Assembly (NCBI RefSeq): GCF_030711405.1
Contig: NZ_JAULSI010000003.1
Span: forward strand, 1-64,000
Source: Massilia brevitalea
Lineage (GTDB): Bacteria; Pseudomonadota; Gammaproteobacteria; Burkholderiales; Burkholderiaceae_D
Length of the DNA stretch: 64,000 nt
Reading direction: 5' to 3'
Each line of letters opens with the position of its first letter. Positions within the stretch are counted from its first letter, which is position 1. Below, one piece after another: positions 17,877 through 27,713 of the stretch. The notes below the pieces were generated by a model. The model was not told the origin of the DNA and searched no databases. It worked only from the letters and a program-made list of their open reading frames with translations. Position numbers and translations under genes: made by a program.

Positions 17877-18977
17877 TCACACCGTTTCATAAAAGGCGAT
17901 CAGCTTTTCGGATTCGTGCAGCCAGTTGTAATGCTGTTCTACGGCACGCCGGCCGTTCTCCCCCATGCGCGCCGCCAGTTCCGGGTGCTGGACCAGGTGG
18001 TCGATCGCGGCCGCGATTGCCGCCGGGTCGCCCGGATCGACGCAGACCCCGCAGCCGTGCTTGTCGATGATGCTGCGCCAGAGCGGGAAGCGCGAGGCGA
18101 TCACGGGGATCCCCGCGGCCATGTATTCGAACATCTTCACCGGCAGCGCATCGAGGTAGTTCAGCACCGGGTGCAGGGTCACCAGCCCGGCCATCGCGCC
18201 GCGCATCACGCGGTTCACGCCCACCCGCCCCAGGTGGCCGTGGGCGATGACCTTGTCCCAGCCCGGATAGCCGCGCACCTCGGCCTCGAGCTCGGTCTCG
18301 GCGAACTGCCCGGCCAGCGCCAGGCGCGCGTTCGAGCGCAGCAGCGCGCAGGCGCGCACCAGTTCGCGGATGCCGCGGATGGCCGAGATGCTGCCGACAT
18401 AGCAGACCTGGGGCGGCTTGCCGCGCCAGTCGGCGGCGACATCGAATTCGCTCACCAGCGGATAGTTGTTGACGTCGACCGAGCGCGGATTGATGGGCAC
18501 GAACTTGTCGCGGATGGTCGGGGTGGCGGCGATCACGCCATCGAAGCGGCTGCAGGCGAAGCGCTGGTAGGCGCCGAAGGATTGCGACAGCAGGCGCGCC
18601 GAGGTCTTGCCGAGATAGGGCTTGGCCAGCAGCTGCGAAGGCACGTCTTCATGCGAATCGAAGACCACTTTCTTGCCCAGGCGCTTCAGGCTGAGGCCGA
18701 CGGGGATCAGTTCGGGATCGTGCAACTGATAGACGTCGGCATCGAGGGCGAGGGCGGCATCGCGCACGCGGCGGGTGGTGCGCAGCATGCGGTTGACGCG
18801 GCCGGGCAGGCGCCCGACGTCGACCACGCGCACGCCGTCGGCGTGCTCGGGGCCGGCCCCGTCCGCCACCACCAGGCTCACGTCATGCCCATGCGCGGCC
18901 AGGCTACGACATTGCTTGATGAAGATGCGGGTGTCGTGGCGCGGGTGGGCGGAGGTCAGGTGTGCGATTTTTCGCAT
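17877..18977 (-). CDS. GT4-family glycosyltransferase
   Basis: This is a 366-residue GT-B enzyme. The opening [20 protein letters not shown] with the later [10 protein letters not shown] and FDSHED is typical of capsule/O-antigen GT4 transferases. The C-terminal donor-binding half shows [24 protein letters not shown] and [20 protein letters not shown]. It adds one sugar of the repeat. The ATG at 18977 is preceded by GAGGAA; an ATG at 18989 lies further inside the polymerase gene. The overlap with the polymerase reading frame is 74 bases, unusually long for this operon. A 142-bp gap follows before the next gene downstream. Confidence 0.88.
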   Translation of the reverse strand: MRKIAHLTSAHPRHDTRIFIKQCRSLAAHGHDVSLVVADGAGPEHADGVRVVDVGRLPGRVNRMLRTTRRVRDAALALDADVYQLHDPELIPVGLSLKRLGKKVVFDSHEDVPSQLLAKPYLGKTSARLLSQSFGAYQRFACSRFDGVIAATPTIRDKFVPINPRSVDVNNYPLVSEFDVAADWRGKPPQVCYVGSISAIRGIRELVRACALLRSNARLALAGQFAETELEAEVRGYPGWDKVIAHGHLGRVGVNRVMRGAMAGLVTLHPVLNYLDALPVKMFEYMAAGIPVIASRFPLWRSIIDKHGCGVCVDPGDPAAIAAAIDHLVQHPELAARMGENGRRAVEQHYNWLHESEKLIAFYETV

Positions 18978-20196
18978 ATTTCCTCTCATAGAAGTAGCGG
19001 GAGCTGGCGCCCAGCGTGGCGCCGATCAGCATGTCGGTGAAGTAGTGGGAGGTGATCAGCAGCAGGACGGTGACGCAGGCCATCGAAAAGCCGAGCAGGA
19101 AGTTGCCGCAGTGGCGAGGGGCGAAGTATTCGCGGATAAACATCGGAATGATCGGCACGATGGTCACCAGGCTCAGGTAGGCGATGCCGAAGAAGCCGAG
19201 GTCGACCCAGGCCGAGAGCACGTTGTGCGAGTAGTAGCCTGGTTTGTAGCTGGCATAGTCGCCGAGCAGGGGATGGGCCAGGATGGTCTGCACCGCGTGC
19301 ACGGTCAGGTAGTGGCGCTTGTTGGCCGAGGTCGAGTGCGACAGATCGAGCAGCTCGAGGATGCGGTTGTCGGGCAGCGCCGCCAGGATGCGGTCGAAGT
19401 ACAAATGGATCACGAAGAACAGGATCAGGCCGCAGAGGATGAAGTGCAGCTTGTGGCGCGAGTAATAGAACTCGATGATGGGAATCACGAACATCAGGGC
19501 CGCGAACTCGCTGCGCGCGGTGTTCACGAACAGGGTGGCGGCGCCGACCGCGTGCAGCAGCAGGCGCAGCGGCAGTGACCGGGTGAACGCGATGACCGGC
19601 AGGAAGGTGATCAGGTAGGAGCGCGCGAAACCCTGATAGGTGGCGAGCGCGTCCGCATCCTTGGCGATGCCCATGGCGCCGAGGTAGAACACCCCGTCCA
19701 CCGAATAGGAAAAGGCGACCGCCGACATCCCGGCCAGGCTGAGCAACCCGACAATGCGGAAGGGGAGGCCGGCGAAGTCGAGGAAGCTGGCGATCACGAA
19801 CATGTTGAAGATGAACAGGCAGCCCAGGATGTGGTTGCCGACGATGGTGCGGTTCGCCCCGGCCGCCGCGTTCACGACGATGACGGCGGCGAAGTAGAGC
19901 AGGAACAGGCCAAGATGCAGATCGACCAGGTGGAAGCGGCGCGGGTCGCGCCGCATGCGCTTGATGTAGACCAGGGTGAGCGGCAGTGCGAACAGCACCG
20001 AGATCGGGGCAAAATAGCCGCCCAGGAAGGCGCCGGTGGTGCCGGTGCCGAGCAGGGTGTGATAGAAGAAAAATCCCGGGAACAGCAGGAAGAACGCCGT
20101 CAGCAGGGTGGCCTGCTCGCGCCGCGAGGAAAGCGGCCGCGAGCTTGAGCGCACGCGCGGGTGCAAGGCCGGAATGGCGGCGGCGTGGGTGTTCAT
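18904..20196 (-). CDS. O-antigen/exopolysaccharide polymerase, Wzy-like (O-antigen ligase family)
   Basis: The 430-residue membrane protein has about ten to twelve hydrophobic segments. A large periplasmic-type loop precedes the late helices and contains [18 protein letters not shown], which resembles the HxxxL...G...H loop of O-antigen polymerases and ligases. It most likely polymerises lipid-linked repeat units on the periplasmic face. The start overlaps the flippase stop by four bases (ATGA). The C-terminal tail ([17 protein letters not shown]) lies over the start of the glycosyltransferase gene and looks like extra sequence. Confidence 0.85.
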   Translation of the reverse strand: MNTHAAAIPALHPRVRSSSRPLSSRREQATLLTAFFLLFPGFFFYHTLLGTGTTGAFLGGYFAPISVLFALPLTLVYIKRMRRDPRRFHLVDLHLGLFLLYFAAVIVVNAAAGANRTIVGNHILGCLFIFNMFVIASFLDFAGLPFRIVGLLSLAGMSAVAFSYSVDGVFYLGAMGIAKDADALATYQGFARSYLITFLPVIAFTRSLPLRLLLHAVGAATLFVNTARSEFAALMFVIPIIEFYYSRHKLHFILCGLILFFVIHLYFDRILAALPDNRILELLDLSHSTSANKRHYLTVHAVQTILAHPLLGDYASYKPGYYSHNVLSAWVDLGFFGIAYLSLVTIVPIIPMFIREYFAPRHCGNFLLGFSMACVTVLLLITSHYFTDMLIGATLGASSRYFYERKYAKNRTPDLRPPAPRHPHLHQAMS

Positions 20197-21443
20197 GCTG
20201 TGGCCAGCCGGTTCTGGGAGCACTGCCAGGACATGTGCAGGTAGACGAAATACAGCGAGGAATAGCCGATCGCATACCAGAGCACGTTGTCGTGCAGCGA
20301 GCCGGGAATGACAAAGGCGCTCACCGTCATCACGAACAGGGTCAGCTGCCACCACAAATCGACGTTCTGCTTGCCGGTGACGAAGAACACGTAGCTGAGC
20401 GGGCTGGCGACGAAGTTCAGGAAATAGAGCGGCGCCAGGATCTGCGCCAGCTCGCCGGCTTCGCGCCAGGCCGGGCCGAAGACCCAGGCAAACAGGTGGG
20501 GCGAGAACAGCAGCAGGGTCAGCGAGGGCGCCAGGCCCAGCAGCATCAGCACCTTGAAAGTGTAGCGGTAGGCCTGCTTGCAGTTGCCGACGGTCTGGAA
20601 CTCGTGCACCGACTGGCGCTTGAATACTTCCAGCACCGAGGCCGCCAGCAGGGATATCGGTGCGGCCAGCACGCGCTGGGTCAGGGCGTACAAACCGGCC
20701 GCCATGGCGCCGTGGCGCATGCCGATCAGGAACAGCGGCAGCTGGCCGACCAGGTTGTTGAGCAGGTTCGAGGGCAGCGCATAGCGCCAGAAGTTGCGGT
20801 GCCGCGCCAGGTAGGCGCGCGCTTCCGGGCCGGGTGTCCAGCCGATGCGCGCCGGCGGCGGTTGCAGGAAGTGGCGCGCCATCATCAGGCCGGTGAACAG
20901 GCCGATCAGTTGCCCGGCCAGCAGGGCCACGCCGCCGACGCCGACGAACAGCAGCACCAGCTGGGCCACGGCGATGGTGCCGGCGCCCCAAACCTTGGCG
21001 CGCGCCGCCTTGCCGAAGGCATTGTGCGAGGTGGCATAGGCGAGCGTAGTCTGCATGTTGGCCGTCAGCCAGGTGCCGATACCAACCGTGAGCAGCGCCG
21101 GCCAGGTCAGCTGGCGGATTGCCGGCACGTCGACCAGGTGGGCGCCGACGGTGAGCGCGGTGACGATCACCGCGGTGATGGTGGCCGAGTACAGCACCAC
21201 GCCGAAGCAGGTGCGCTGCTGCTCGGTGTCGTGGTCGAGGATCATCGCCGTTTCCATGCGCAGCGTGGCGCCGATGGTGGTGACCGCCACGATGGCTAGC
21301 CACAAACTGAAGGCGCCCATGTCGGCCGGCGTGCACAGGCGCGTGATCAGCGGCGCCGCCAGCAGTGGCAGGGCCTGGGCGCCGAGCGCGCCGCCCAGCA
21401 CCGTCATCACGTGCTTCCAGAAGGTCGGCGGATGCAGCTTCAT
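20193..21443 (-). CDS. Wzx-like oligosaccharide flippase (MOP superfamily)
   Basis: The 416-residue integral membrane protein has twelve or more predicted helices and the general pattern of polysaccharide flippases: an N-terminal LITRLCTPADMGAFSLWLA and paired helices with positively charged loops. It should move undecaprenyl-PP-linked repeat units to the periplasmic face for polymerisation. Both ends overlap neighbours by four bases (ATGA), so it is translationally coupled to the aminotransferase before it and the polymerase after it. Confidence 0.87.
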   Translation of the reverse strand: MKLHPPTFWKHVMTVLGGALGAQALPLLAAPLITRLCTPADMGAFSLWLAIVAVTTIGATLRMETAMILDHDTEQQRTCFGVVLYSATITAVIVTALTVGAHLVDVPAIRQLTWPALLTVGIGTWLTANMQTTLAYATSHNAFGKAARAKVWGAGTIAVAQLVLLFVGVGGVALLAGQLIGLFTGLMMARHFLQPPPARIGWTPGPEARAYLARHRNFWRYALPSNLLNNLVGQLPLFLIGMRHGAMAAGLYALTQRVLAAPISLLAASVLEVFKRQSVHEFQTVGNCKQAYRYTFKVLMLLGLAPSLTLLLFSPHLFAWVFGPAWREAGELAQILAPLYFLNFVASPLSYVFFVTGKQNVDLWWQLTLFVMTVSAFVIPGSLHDNVLWYAIGYSSLYFVYLHMSWQCSQNRLATA

Positions 21444-22666
21444 GCTGTAGCGGCGCTCGCTGTGAGGGTGGCTGCGGCAGCCGCCGTATCGGACGCCGCA
21501 TCATAAGCAGCAGCGGACGCCGCATCAGAAGCAGCAGCGGACGCCGCGTTCGATCCCCCCTCCGGCGCCGGAACCGGAATGCGCAGCGACTGCAGCAGGG
21601 TCTGGGCCACGCGGCGCGCGCTGGCGTCGTCGAAGTAGGGACCCATCGGCAGGCTCAGCACGCGTGCGGCCATGCTGCTGGCCACCGGGCAGGCGTCGGC
21701 GCTGGACAGGTGGGCGTAGGCCGGCTGCAGGTGCATCGGTACCGGGTAGTGCACGGCGGTGGGAATCCCGGCCGCCTGCAGCTGGGCCTGGACGCGCTCG
21801 CGCTCCTCAACCACCACCGTGTACTGGGCGTGCACGCTGCTGCGGTCGCGCGCCTGGCCGACCAGCTGCAGGCGCCCCGAGAGCAGGGCCTCGTAGCCGT
21901 CGGCCACGCGCTGGCGCTGGCCCAGCTCCCAGTCGAAGCGCTCAAGCTTGGCCAGCACGATCGCGCATTGCAGGGTGTCCATGCGCCCGCCGACGCCGAC
22001 GCGGGTGTGCACGTAGCGGCGCGACTGGCCGTGCACGCGGATTTCGCGCGCGGCGGCCGCGATCGCGTCGTCGCTCGTGAACAGGGCGCCGCCGTCGCCG
22101 TAGCAGCCCAGCGGCTTGCTTGGGAAGAAGCTGGTGCAGCCGACCGTCGACAGGTTGCAGCTCTGGCGTCCGCGGTAGGTGGCGCCGAAGCTTTGCGCGG
22201 CGTCTTCGATCACGGCCAGCCCGTGGCGCGTGGCAATGGCGTTGATTTCGTCCATGTCGGCCGGCTGCCCATACAGCGACACCGGCATGATGGCGCGCGT
22301 GCGCGGCGTGATCCGTTCCTCGATCAGGCCGGGTGCGATGTTGCAGGTGGCCGGGTCGATGTCGACGAACACCGGCGTGGCGCCGAGCAGCACGATGACC
22401 TCGGCGGTGGCGATGAAGGAAAACGGTGTCGTGATGACTTCGTCGCCGGGACGGATGCCGAGCGCCATCAGGGCGATCAGCAGGGCCTCGGTGCCGGAAG
22501 CGACCGTGATGCAGTGGCGTGCGCCGGTGTAGTCGGCCAGGCGCGCCTCGAGTTCGGCCACTTCCGGGCCAAGGATGTACTGGCCGTGGTCGAGCACGGC
22601 CTGGATGCGGGCGTTGATCGATGCGCGCGAGGCGGCGTACTGGGCTTTCAGGTCGATGAATTCCAT
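21440..22666 (-). CDS. wbpE: WbpE-like UDP-3-keto-sugar aminotransferase (DegT family)
   Basis: This is a 408-residue PLP-dependent aminotransferase. MEFIDLKAQYAASRASINAR, ASGTEALLIALMALGI, VIEDAAQSFGA and the lysine motif FFPSKPLGCYGDGGA (Lys about 184) match the WbpE group, which aminates the 3-keto intermediate made by WbpB. Next to wbpA, wbpB and wbpD it completes the path to a UDP-2,3-diacetamido-2,3-dideoxy uronic acid. The last 35 or so residues are a low-complexity Ala/Ser/Asp tail encoded by a 24-bp tandem repeat, absent from the catalytic fold and probably dispensable. Confidence 0.88.
   Translation of the reverse strand: MEFIDLKAQYAASRASINARIQAVLDHGQYILGPEVAELEARLADYTGARHCITVASGTEALLIALMALGIRPGDEVITTPFSFIATAEVIVLLGATPVFVDIDPATCNIAPGLIEERITPRTRAIMPVSLYGQPADMDEINAIATRHGLAVIEDAAQSFGATYRGRQSCNLSTVGCTSFFPSKPLGCYGDGGALFTSDDAIAAAAREIRVHGQSRRYVHTRVGVGGRMDTLQCAIVLAKLERFDWELGQRQRVADGYEALLSGRLQLVGQARDRSSVHAQYTVVVEERERVQAQLQAAGIPTAVHYPVPMHLQPAYAHLSSADACPVASSMAARVLSLPMGPYFDDASARRVAQTLLQSLRIPVPAPEGGSNAASAAASDAASAAAYDAASDTAAAAATLTASAATA
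21491..21547. repeat. 24-bp tandem repeat in the 3' end of the WbpE-like gene
   Basis: Two near-identical 24-base units (21491-21514 and 21515-21538, differing at one position) are followed by a partial third. They encode an Ala/Ser-rich tail and keep frame, because the unit is a multiple of three. Copy number could change by slippage without breaking the gene. Confidence 0.8.
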
Positions 22667-22694
22667 GATGGTCCGGGTGTCCGTGTGGGAGGTG

Positions 22695-23285
22695 TCAGGC
22701 CTGGGCTTCGGGAACGCGCATGCAGACGCCGTCCTGGAGCAGATAAAGGTCGCCGGTATGCGGGCACAGGGCTTCGCCGTTGCCGCCCAGGCGCAGCGGC
22801 AGGCGCTCGCCGTGGCGGCTCATCCAGCCGATCTGGCGCGCCGGCACGCCGGCCACCAGGGCGTAGTCCGGCACGTCGCGCGTGACCACGGCGCCGGCGC
22901 CGACAAAGGCGTATTCGCCGACCGTAACGCCGCAGACGACCGTGGCGTTCGCGCCGATGGTGGCGCCACGTTTCACCCGTGTGCGCCGGTACTCGTGCTT
23001 GCGCTCGACGGCAGCGCGCGGGTTGTGCACGTTGGTGAACACCATGCTTGGGCCGCAGAAGACGTCGTCTTCCAGGGTGACGGCGTCGTAGACCGAGACG
23101 TTGTTCTGGATCTTGACGCGGTCGCCGATGACGACGTCGTTGGCGACGAACACGTTCTGGCCGAGCGAGCAGCCGGCGCCGACCTGCGCACCGGCGCAGA
23201 CGTGGGCGAAGTGCCAGACCCGGGTGCCGGCGCCGAGGGTGGCGCCGGCGTCGACGATGGCGCTGGAGTGGATGTGGTCGGCCAT
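22695..23285 (-). CDS. wbpD: WbpD-like UDP-3-amino-sugar N-acetyltransferase (left-handed beta helix)
   Basis: The 196-residue protein is built from hexapeptide repeats ([LIV]GxxxX), for example [54 protein letters not shown] and [14 protein letters not shown]. This is the trimeric left-handed beta-helix fold of WbpD/WlbB, which uses acetyl-CoA to acetylate the 3-amino group. The WbpB stop is 2 bp upstream, so translation is coupled. Together with WbpA, WbpB and WbpE it gives the UDP-GlcNAc3NAcA-type donor. No WbpI-type epimerase is seen, so the D-gluco form may be the final donor. Confidence 0.88.
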   Translation of the reverse strand: MADHIHSSAIVDAGATLGAGTRVWHFAHVCAGAQVGAGCSLGQNVFVANDVVIGDRVKIQNNVSVYDAVTLEDDVFCGPSMVFTNVHNPRAAVERKHEYRRTRVKRGATIGANATVVCGVTVGEYAFVGAGAVVTRDVPDYALVAGVPARQIGWMSRHGERLPLRLGGNGEALCPHTGDLYLLQDGVCMRVPEAQA

Positions 23286-23287
23286 GC

Positions 23288-24349
23288 TCAATACTCCAGC
23301 GGCAGGGCCACGCGCTTGCCGTCGCGCGCCGACATGTAGGCCGCCACCAGCACCTCGAGCGACTTCAGTCCCTCGCGCCCGTCGGTCTCGGGTTCGGCTT
23401 CGCCGCGCAGCACCTTGATGACGTTGTCGTAGTACAGCGGGTGGCCGAAGCCGTAGACCGAGGTGGTCTGGTAGCTGGCGTCGCGTACCTTGTCGTCGTC
23501 GGCGTCGGGCGTGGCGAATTCCCATTGCTGCACTTCGTTGACGGCGACGCCGCCGATACGCACCGTGCCGTGCTCGCCCAGCACCGTGATCGAGCCTTCC
23601 ATGTTGCGCGGATAGGTGAGCATGGTGACGTTCATCGAGCCGAGCGCGCCGTTGCGCCAGCGCAGGCTGATGACGCCGGTGTCCTCGACCTCGATGTTGC
23701 GCGCCAGCGTGGCGGTGTAGGCCTGCAGGCTTTCCACCGGGCCGATGATCCAGTCGATCAGGTCGACGTAGTGGCTGGCCTGGTTCATGAAGGCGCCGCC
23801 GTCGAATTCCCAGGTGCCGCGCCATTTGGCGCTGTTGTAGTACTCGTCGGGACGGGTCCAGAACACGTTCAGGTTGACCATGTAGATGCGTCCGAAGCGC
23901 TTCTTGTCGACCGCGCTTTTCAGCAGCTGCAGGGTGGCGTTGCGGCGGTTCTGCTTGACGACGAACAGGCGCACCCCGGCGGCGTCGGCGGCATTCACCA
24001 TGCGCTTGCCGTCTTCCCAGCGCGTGGCCATCGGCTTCTCGGTGATCACATGATGCCCGGCGCGGGCGATCTGCACCGCCTGCTCGGGGTGCAGGCCCGA
24101 AGGCGTGGTGACGATAAAGGCGTCGGCGTCGCAGCGGGCCAGCATGTCGTCCAGGCTGGCATAGGCTTCGGCGCCGGTCTTGTCGGCGGCTTCGCGCAGG
24201 GCGCGCGGGTCGATGTCGCACACGCCGACCAGCTCGCAGCGCTCGCGGTGCCCGGCGATGGCGGCGAAATGGTTCCTGGCGATGCGGCCGCAGCCGATCA
24301 GGGCGAAGCGGATCTTGCGGTCGACGATGGCGGGGGGGTAGTTGCGCAT
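23288..24349 (-). CDS. wbpB: WbpB-like UDP-sugar 3-dehydrogenase (Gfo/Idh/MocA family)
   Basis: The 353-residue NAD-dependent oxidoreductase has an N-terminal Rossmann motif ([13 protein letters not shown]) and the family EKP motif in [14 protein letters not shown], followed by the C-terminal alpha/beta domain. In WbpB/WlbA the enzyme oxidises C3 of UDP-GlcNAcA, giving the substrate for the WbpE aminotransferase. The gene sits between wbpA and wbpD with short gaps (28 and 2 bp), in the same order as in known di-amino-uronic acid loci. Confidence 0.88.
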   Translation of the reverse strand: MRNYPPAIVDRKIRFALIGCGRIARNHFAAIAGHRERCELVGVCDIDPRALREAADKTGAEAYASLDDMLARCDADAFIVTTPSGLHPEQAVQIARAGHHVITEKPMATRWEDGKRMVNAADAAGVRLFVVKQNRRNATLQLLKSAVDKKRFGRIYMVNLNVFWTRPDEYYNSAKWRGTWEFDGGAFMNQASHYVDLIDWIIGPVESLQAYTATLARNIEVEDTGVISLRWRNGALGSMNVTMLTYPRNMEGSITVLGEHGTVRIGGVAVNEVQQWEFATPDADDDKVRDASYQTTSVYGFGHPLYYDNVIKVLRGEAEPETDGREGLKSLEVLVAAYMSARDGKRVALPLEY

Positions 24350-24377
24350 GAGGTTCTCCGGTGGACGCTGGGTGGCC

Positions 24378-25706
24378 TCAGGCCTTGACGACGTGGGGCA
24401 GGCGTTCGAGGTAGACGCCGCGGGTGTCGACGATCAGATTCGCGTAGTGCCGGATCATGTCGTAGTCGAAGGCGCTGTGGCTGGTGGCCAGCAGCACCAG
24501 GTCGTAGGAAGCCAGGGCGTCGGGCGTCAGCGCCACGCTGGAGAGGTCGAAGCGGTGTTCGCGCATGCGCGGAAACACTGGCACGTGCGGATCGGAGTAG
24601 TCGACATGGGCGCCCTTGTCGCGCAGCAGTTCCATGAGTTCGACCGAGGGCGACTCGCGCATGTCTTCGACGTCCTTTTTATAGGCGATGCCCAGCACCA
24701 GCACGCGGCTGCCCATCACCGAGCGCCCCCGTTGATTCAGTGCGTCGGTGACCTTGCCGATCACCCAATGCGGCATGTCGCTGTTGATTTCGCCGGCCAG
24801 TTCGATGAAGCGGGTATGGACGCCGTACTGGCGCGCCTTCCAGGTGAGGTAGAAGGGGTCGATCGGGATGCAGTGCCCGCCCAGGCCGGGACCGGGGTAG
24901 TAGGGCGTGAAGCCGAAGGGCTTGGTGGCGGCGGCGCGGATCACCTCGTGGATATCGATCTCCATCTTGTCGGCGATGATTTTCATTTCGTTGACCAGGC
25001 CGATGTTCACCGCGCGGTGGATGTTTTCCAGCAGCTTGGTGAGTTCGGCGGCGCGCGTCGAGCTGACCGGCACCACGTGGTCGATAGCGGCGCTGTACAG
25101 GGCGACGCCGGCTTCCAGGCAGGCCGCCGTGCTGCCGCCGCAGACCTTCGGGATGGTGCGGGTTTCGAAGTGGGCGTTGCCCGGGTCTTCGCGCTCGGGC
25201 GAGAACACGAGGAAGACGTCGCGCCCGACTTCCAGGCCGCGCGACTCGAGGCGCGGCCGCAATTCTTCCTCGGTGGTGCCGGGATAGGTGGTGCTTTCCA
25301 GCGAGACCAGCTGGCCGGGACGGATGAAGGGCAGCAGGGCGTCGACGGTGTCGAGCACGAATGAGAGGTCGGGCTCGCGGTAGGCGTTCAGTGGCGTGGG
25401 CACGCAGATGACCAGGGCATCCGCTTCGTGGGCCCGGGTGAAATCGGTGGTGGCTTCGAAACCGGCCTCGCGCGCGGCGGCGATGTCGTCGCCTGCGATG
25501 TGACGGATGTAGCTCTCGCCGCGGTTCAGCTTCTCGACCTTGGCGCCGTCGATGTCGATGCCGAGCACGCGGAAACCCGCTTCGGCATAGCGCAGGGTCA
25601 GCGGCAGGCCGACGTAGCCGAGCCCGATGATGCCGACGACGGCTGTGCGGTCGCGCAGTTTGGCGGTGAGCTGTTGCAGGTGGGCCGATGGGTGTTCGTC
25701 GCGCAT
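24378..25706 (-). CDS. wbpA: UDP-N-acetylglucosamine 6-dehydrogenase (WbpA type)
   Basis: The 442-residue enzyme oxidises UDP-GlcNAc to the 6-uronic acid in two NAD-linked steps. The Rossmann motif [13 protein letters not shown] is N-terminal, the central domain carries the lysine region ([10 protein letters not shown]), and the catalytic cysteine lies in [13 protein letters not shown] (about 276). This VGxxxLxxx/GGHC pattern is that of the WbpA group. The ATG at 25706 has a GAGGA site; a TTG five codons upstream would also be possible. It supplies the first substrate for WbpB. Confidence 0.9.
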   Translation of the reverse strand: MRDEHPSAHLQQLTAKLRDRTAVVGIIGLGYVGLPLTLRYAEAGFRVLGIDIDGAKVEKLNRGESYIRHIAGDDIAAAREAGFEATTDFTRAHEADALVICVPTPLNAYREPDLSFVLDTVDALLPFIRPGQLVSLESTTYPGTTEEELRPRLESRGLEVGRDVFLVFSPEREDPGNAHFETRTIPKVCGGSTAACLEAGVALYSAAIDHVVPVSSTRAAELTKLLENIHRAVNIGLVNEMKIIADKMEIDIHEVIRAAATKPFGFTPYYPGPGLGGHCIPIDPFYLTWKARQYGVHTRFIELAGEINSDMPHWVIGKVTDALNQRGRSVMGSRVLVLGIAYKKDVEDMRESPSVELMELLRDKGAHVDYSDPHVPVFPRMREHRFDLSSVALTPDALASYDLVLLATSHSAFDYDMIRHYANLIVDTRGVYLERLPHVVKA

Positions 25707-25757
25707 GGGTATCCTCGCCAATTCAAGGTAAAAAAATCAAAGACGGAAGCCGTGCCG

Positions 25758-27713
25758 CTAGATGCGGAAGGGCACGAACTTGTTGATCAGACTGAGACGG
25801 GCCGGCTCGGGCAGCGGCACCGGTGCGGCGGCCGGCAGTTGCGGCGTGTATTCGCTGACGATGGCCTTGACCATCGATTCGATCATGGCGCGCTCGTGGG
25901 TCTCGCAGGCCATCATCAGGCAGGTGATGCAGGTTTCCAGCACGCTGGGACGCAGCGCGTTTTCCTTCATGCGCATGATGCGTGGATGCTCGCTGGGGAA
26001 GACGGTGCCGTCGGTGAGCAGTTCCTCGTGCAGCTTTTCGCCGGCAAACAAACCGACGAACTTGATCTCGATGTCGCCATTCGGATTTTGCGGCGATTTT
26101 TCGGTGAGGCCTGACATGGCGATCATGGTGCGCGCCAGGTCGACGATGCGCACCGGCTCGCCCATGTCGAGCACGAAGACGTCCCCGCCCTTGGCCATGG
26201 CGCCGGCCTGGATGACCAGTTGCGCGGCCTCGGGAATGAGCATGAAGTAGCGCGACACCTCGGGGTGGGTGATGGTGAGCGGGCCGCCCTTGGCGATCTG
26301 GCGCTGGAACAGGGGGATCACGGAACCCGAGGAACCGAGGACGTTGCCGAAGCGGACCATGCAGAAGGTGGTCTGGCTGCCGCGTGCGGCCGCTGCCTGG
26401 AAGATCAGCTCGGCGATGCGCTTGCTGGCGCCCATGATGTTGGTCGGGCGCACCGCCTTGTCGCTGGAGATCAGCACGCAGGTCTCGACGTTGTGGCGGG
26501 CGCAGGCGCTGGCCACGACCTGGGCGCCCAGCACGTTGTTGCGCAGGCCCTCGACAATGTTGGCCTCGACCAGGGGCACGTGCTTGTAGGCGGCGGCGTG
26601 GTAGACGGTGTCGACGTGGCTGTCGCCCAGGATGCGTTCGACCAGGTCGGCATTGCAGACCGAGCCGAGGTGGGCGTCGATGCGCAGGTCGGGGAAGCGG
26701 GTGGCGAGTTCCTGGCGCACCGTGTAGAGCGCGTATTCGGAATGGTCGAGCAGGTGCAGGCGGGACGGGCCGAGGGTGACGATCTGGCGGCAGAGTTCCC
26801 CGCCGATGGAGCCGCCGGCGCCGGTGACGAGCACGGTCTTGCCGCGCACGCAGCGGGCAAACAAATCGAGGCGCGGCGGCACCGGCGGGCGGCCGAGCAG
26901 GTCTTCGAACTTCAGTTCGCGGATCGAGTCGCGTGGACGCACCCGGTCGTCGGCCAGGTCGACCAGGCGGCTGAGGATCTTGGTAGTGACGCCGGCCTGC
27001 GCCAGGCGCTGCATGATGTCGCGCAGGCGTTCGGCCGGCATGGCGGGCACGGCGATGACGACGGTGCGGATGCCGTGGGCGGTCACCAGGTCGGCCAGGC
27101 GGTCGGTGTGGAATACGCGCAGGCCGGCAATGGTGCGGTCGACCAGGGCGCGCTTGTCGTCGAAGAAGCAGACCGGGCGGTGCTCGTCGCTGTTGCGCAT
27201 GGTTTGCGCGAGGCGTGCCCCGGGTTCGGCGGCGCCATAGATGGCGACGGCGTCCGAAGTCTGGCGGCCTTCCGTATGATTGCGCAGGAAATTACGCATG
27301 CCAATACGCGAGGTGACGACATACGAGAAAACGATAAACCAGTAAATCGCCAATGCGCTGCGGGGAAATACCGCATCGTTAATGGCAAACAGCACGACAT
27401 ACGCGCATAATACGGCGATGCCGAGCGCCAGGCCGGTGGCGCTTAATAAGCGCCCGTCGATGAAACGGATAACGGCGCGATAAAGATCGGACATCGAAAA
27501 GGCGGCGATCGTGACCAGCGCCACCAATATATAAGACGCCGGGCCGTAATTGGCGGCGAGCCGCATGTCACCGCGCAGCAGCAGTGCGATCAGGAAGCAA
27601 AGGGGCAGCGCAAGTAGGTCAATCGCGACCATCAGGGCGATTTTCGTGGTCCGACCAAGCGACACCATGCGGGCACAGAATTGATTCAGGATATACGTGG
27701 ACTGGGTCGACAT
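25758..27713 (-). CDS. WbpM/CapD-type membrane UDP-GlcNAc 4,6-dehydratase
   Basis: The 651-residue protein has four N-terminal membrane helices (about 20-140), a CoA-binding-like linker and a C-terminal short-chain dehydrogenase domain with TGAGGSIGGE (about 295-304). The catalytic triad reads Ser-Met-Lys: SSDK and NIMGASK (about 424), where Met replaces the usual Tyr. This is a known trait of the large WbpM group. The enzyme makes UDP-4-keto-6-deoxy-GlcNAc, the entry to QuiNAc-, FucNAc- or bacillosamine-type sugars. It heads the minus-strand operon. The ATG at 27713 is chosen over an upstream TTG; no strong ribosome site is visible. Confidence 0.9.
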   Translation of the reverse strand: MSTQSTYILNQFCARMVSLGRTTKIALMVAIDLLALPLCFLIALLLRGDMRLAANYGPASYILVALVTIAAFSMSDLYRAVIRFIDGRLLSATGLALGIAVLCAYVVLFAINDAVFPRSALAIYWFIVFSYVVTSRIGMRNFLRNHTEGRQTSDAVAIYGAAEPGARLAQTMRNSDEHRPVCFFDDKRALVDRTIAGLRVFHTDRLADLVTAHGIRTVVIAVPAMPAERLRDIMQRLAQAGVTTKILSRLVDLADDRVRPRDSIRELKFEDLLGRPPVPPRLDLFARCVRGKTVLVTGAGGSIGGELCRQIVTLGPSRLHLLDHSEYALYTVRQELATRFPDLRIDAHLGSVCNADLVERILGDSHVDTVYHAAAYKHVPLVEANIVEGLRNNVLGAQVVASACARHNVETCVLISSDKAVRPTNIMGASKRIAELIFQAAAARGSQTTFCMVRFGNVLGSSGSVIPLFQRQIAKGGPLTITHPEVSRYFMLIPEAAQLVIQAGAMAKGGDVFVLDMGEPVRIVDLARTMIAMSGLTEKSPQNPNGDIEIKFVGLFAGEKLHEELLTDGTVFPSEHPRIMRMKENALRPSVLETCITCLMMACETHERAMIESMVKAIVSEYTPQLPAAAPVPLPEPARLSLINKFVPFRI

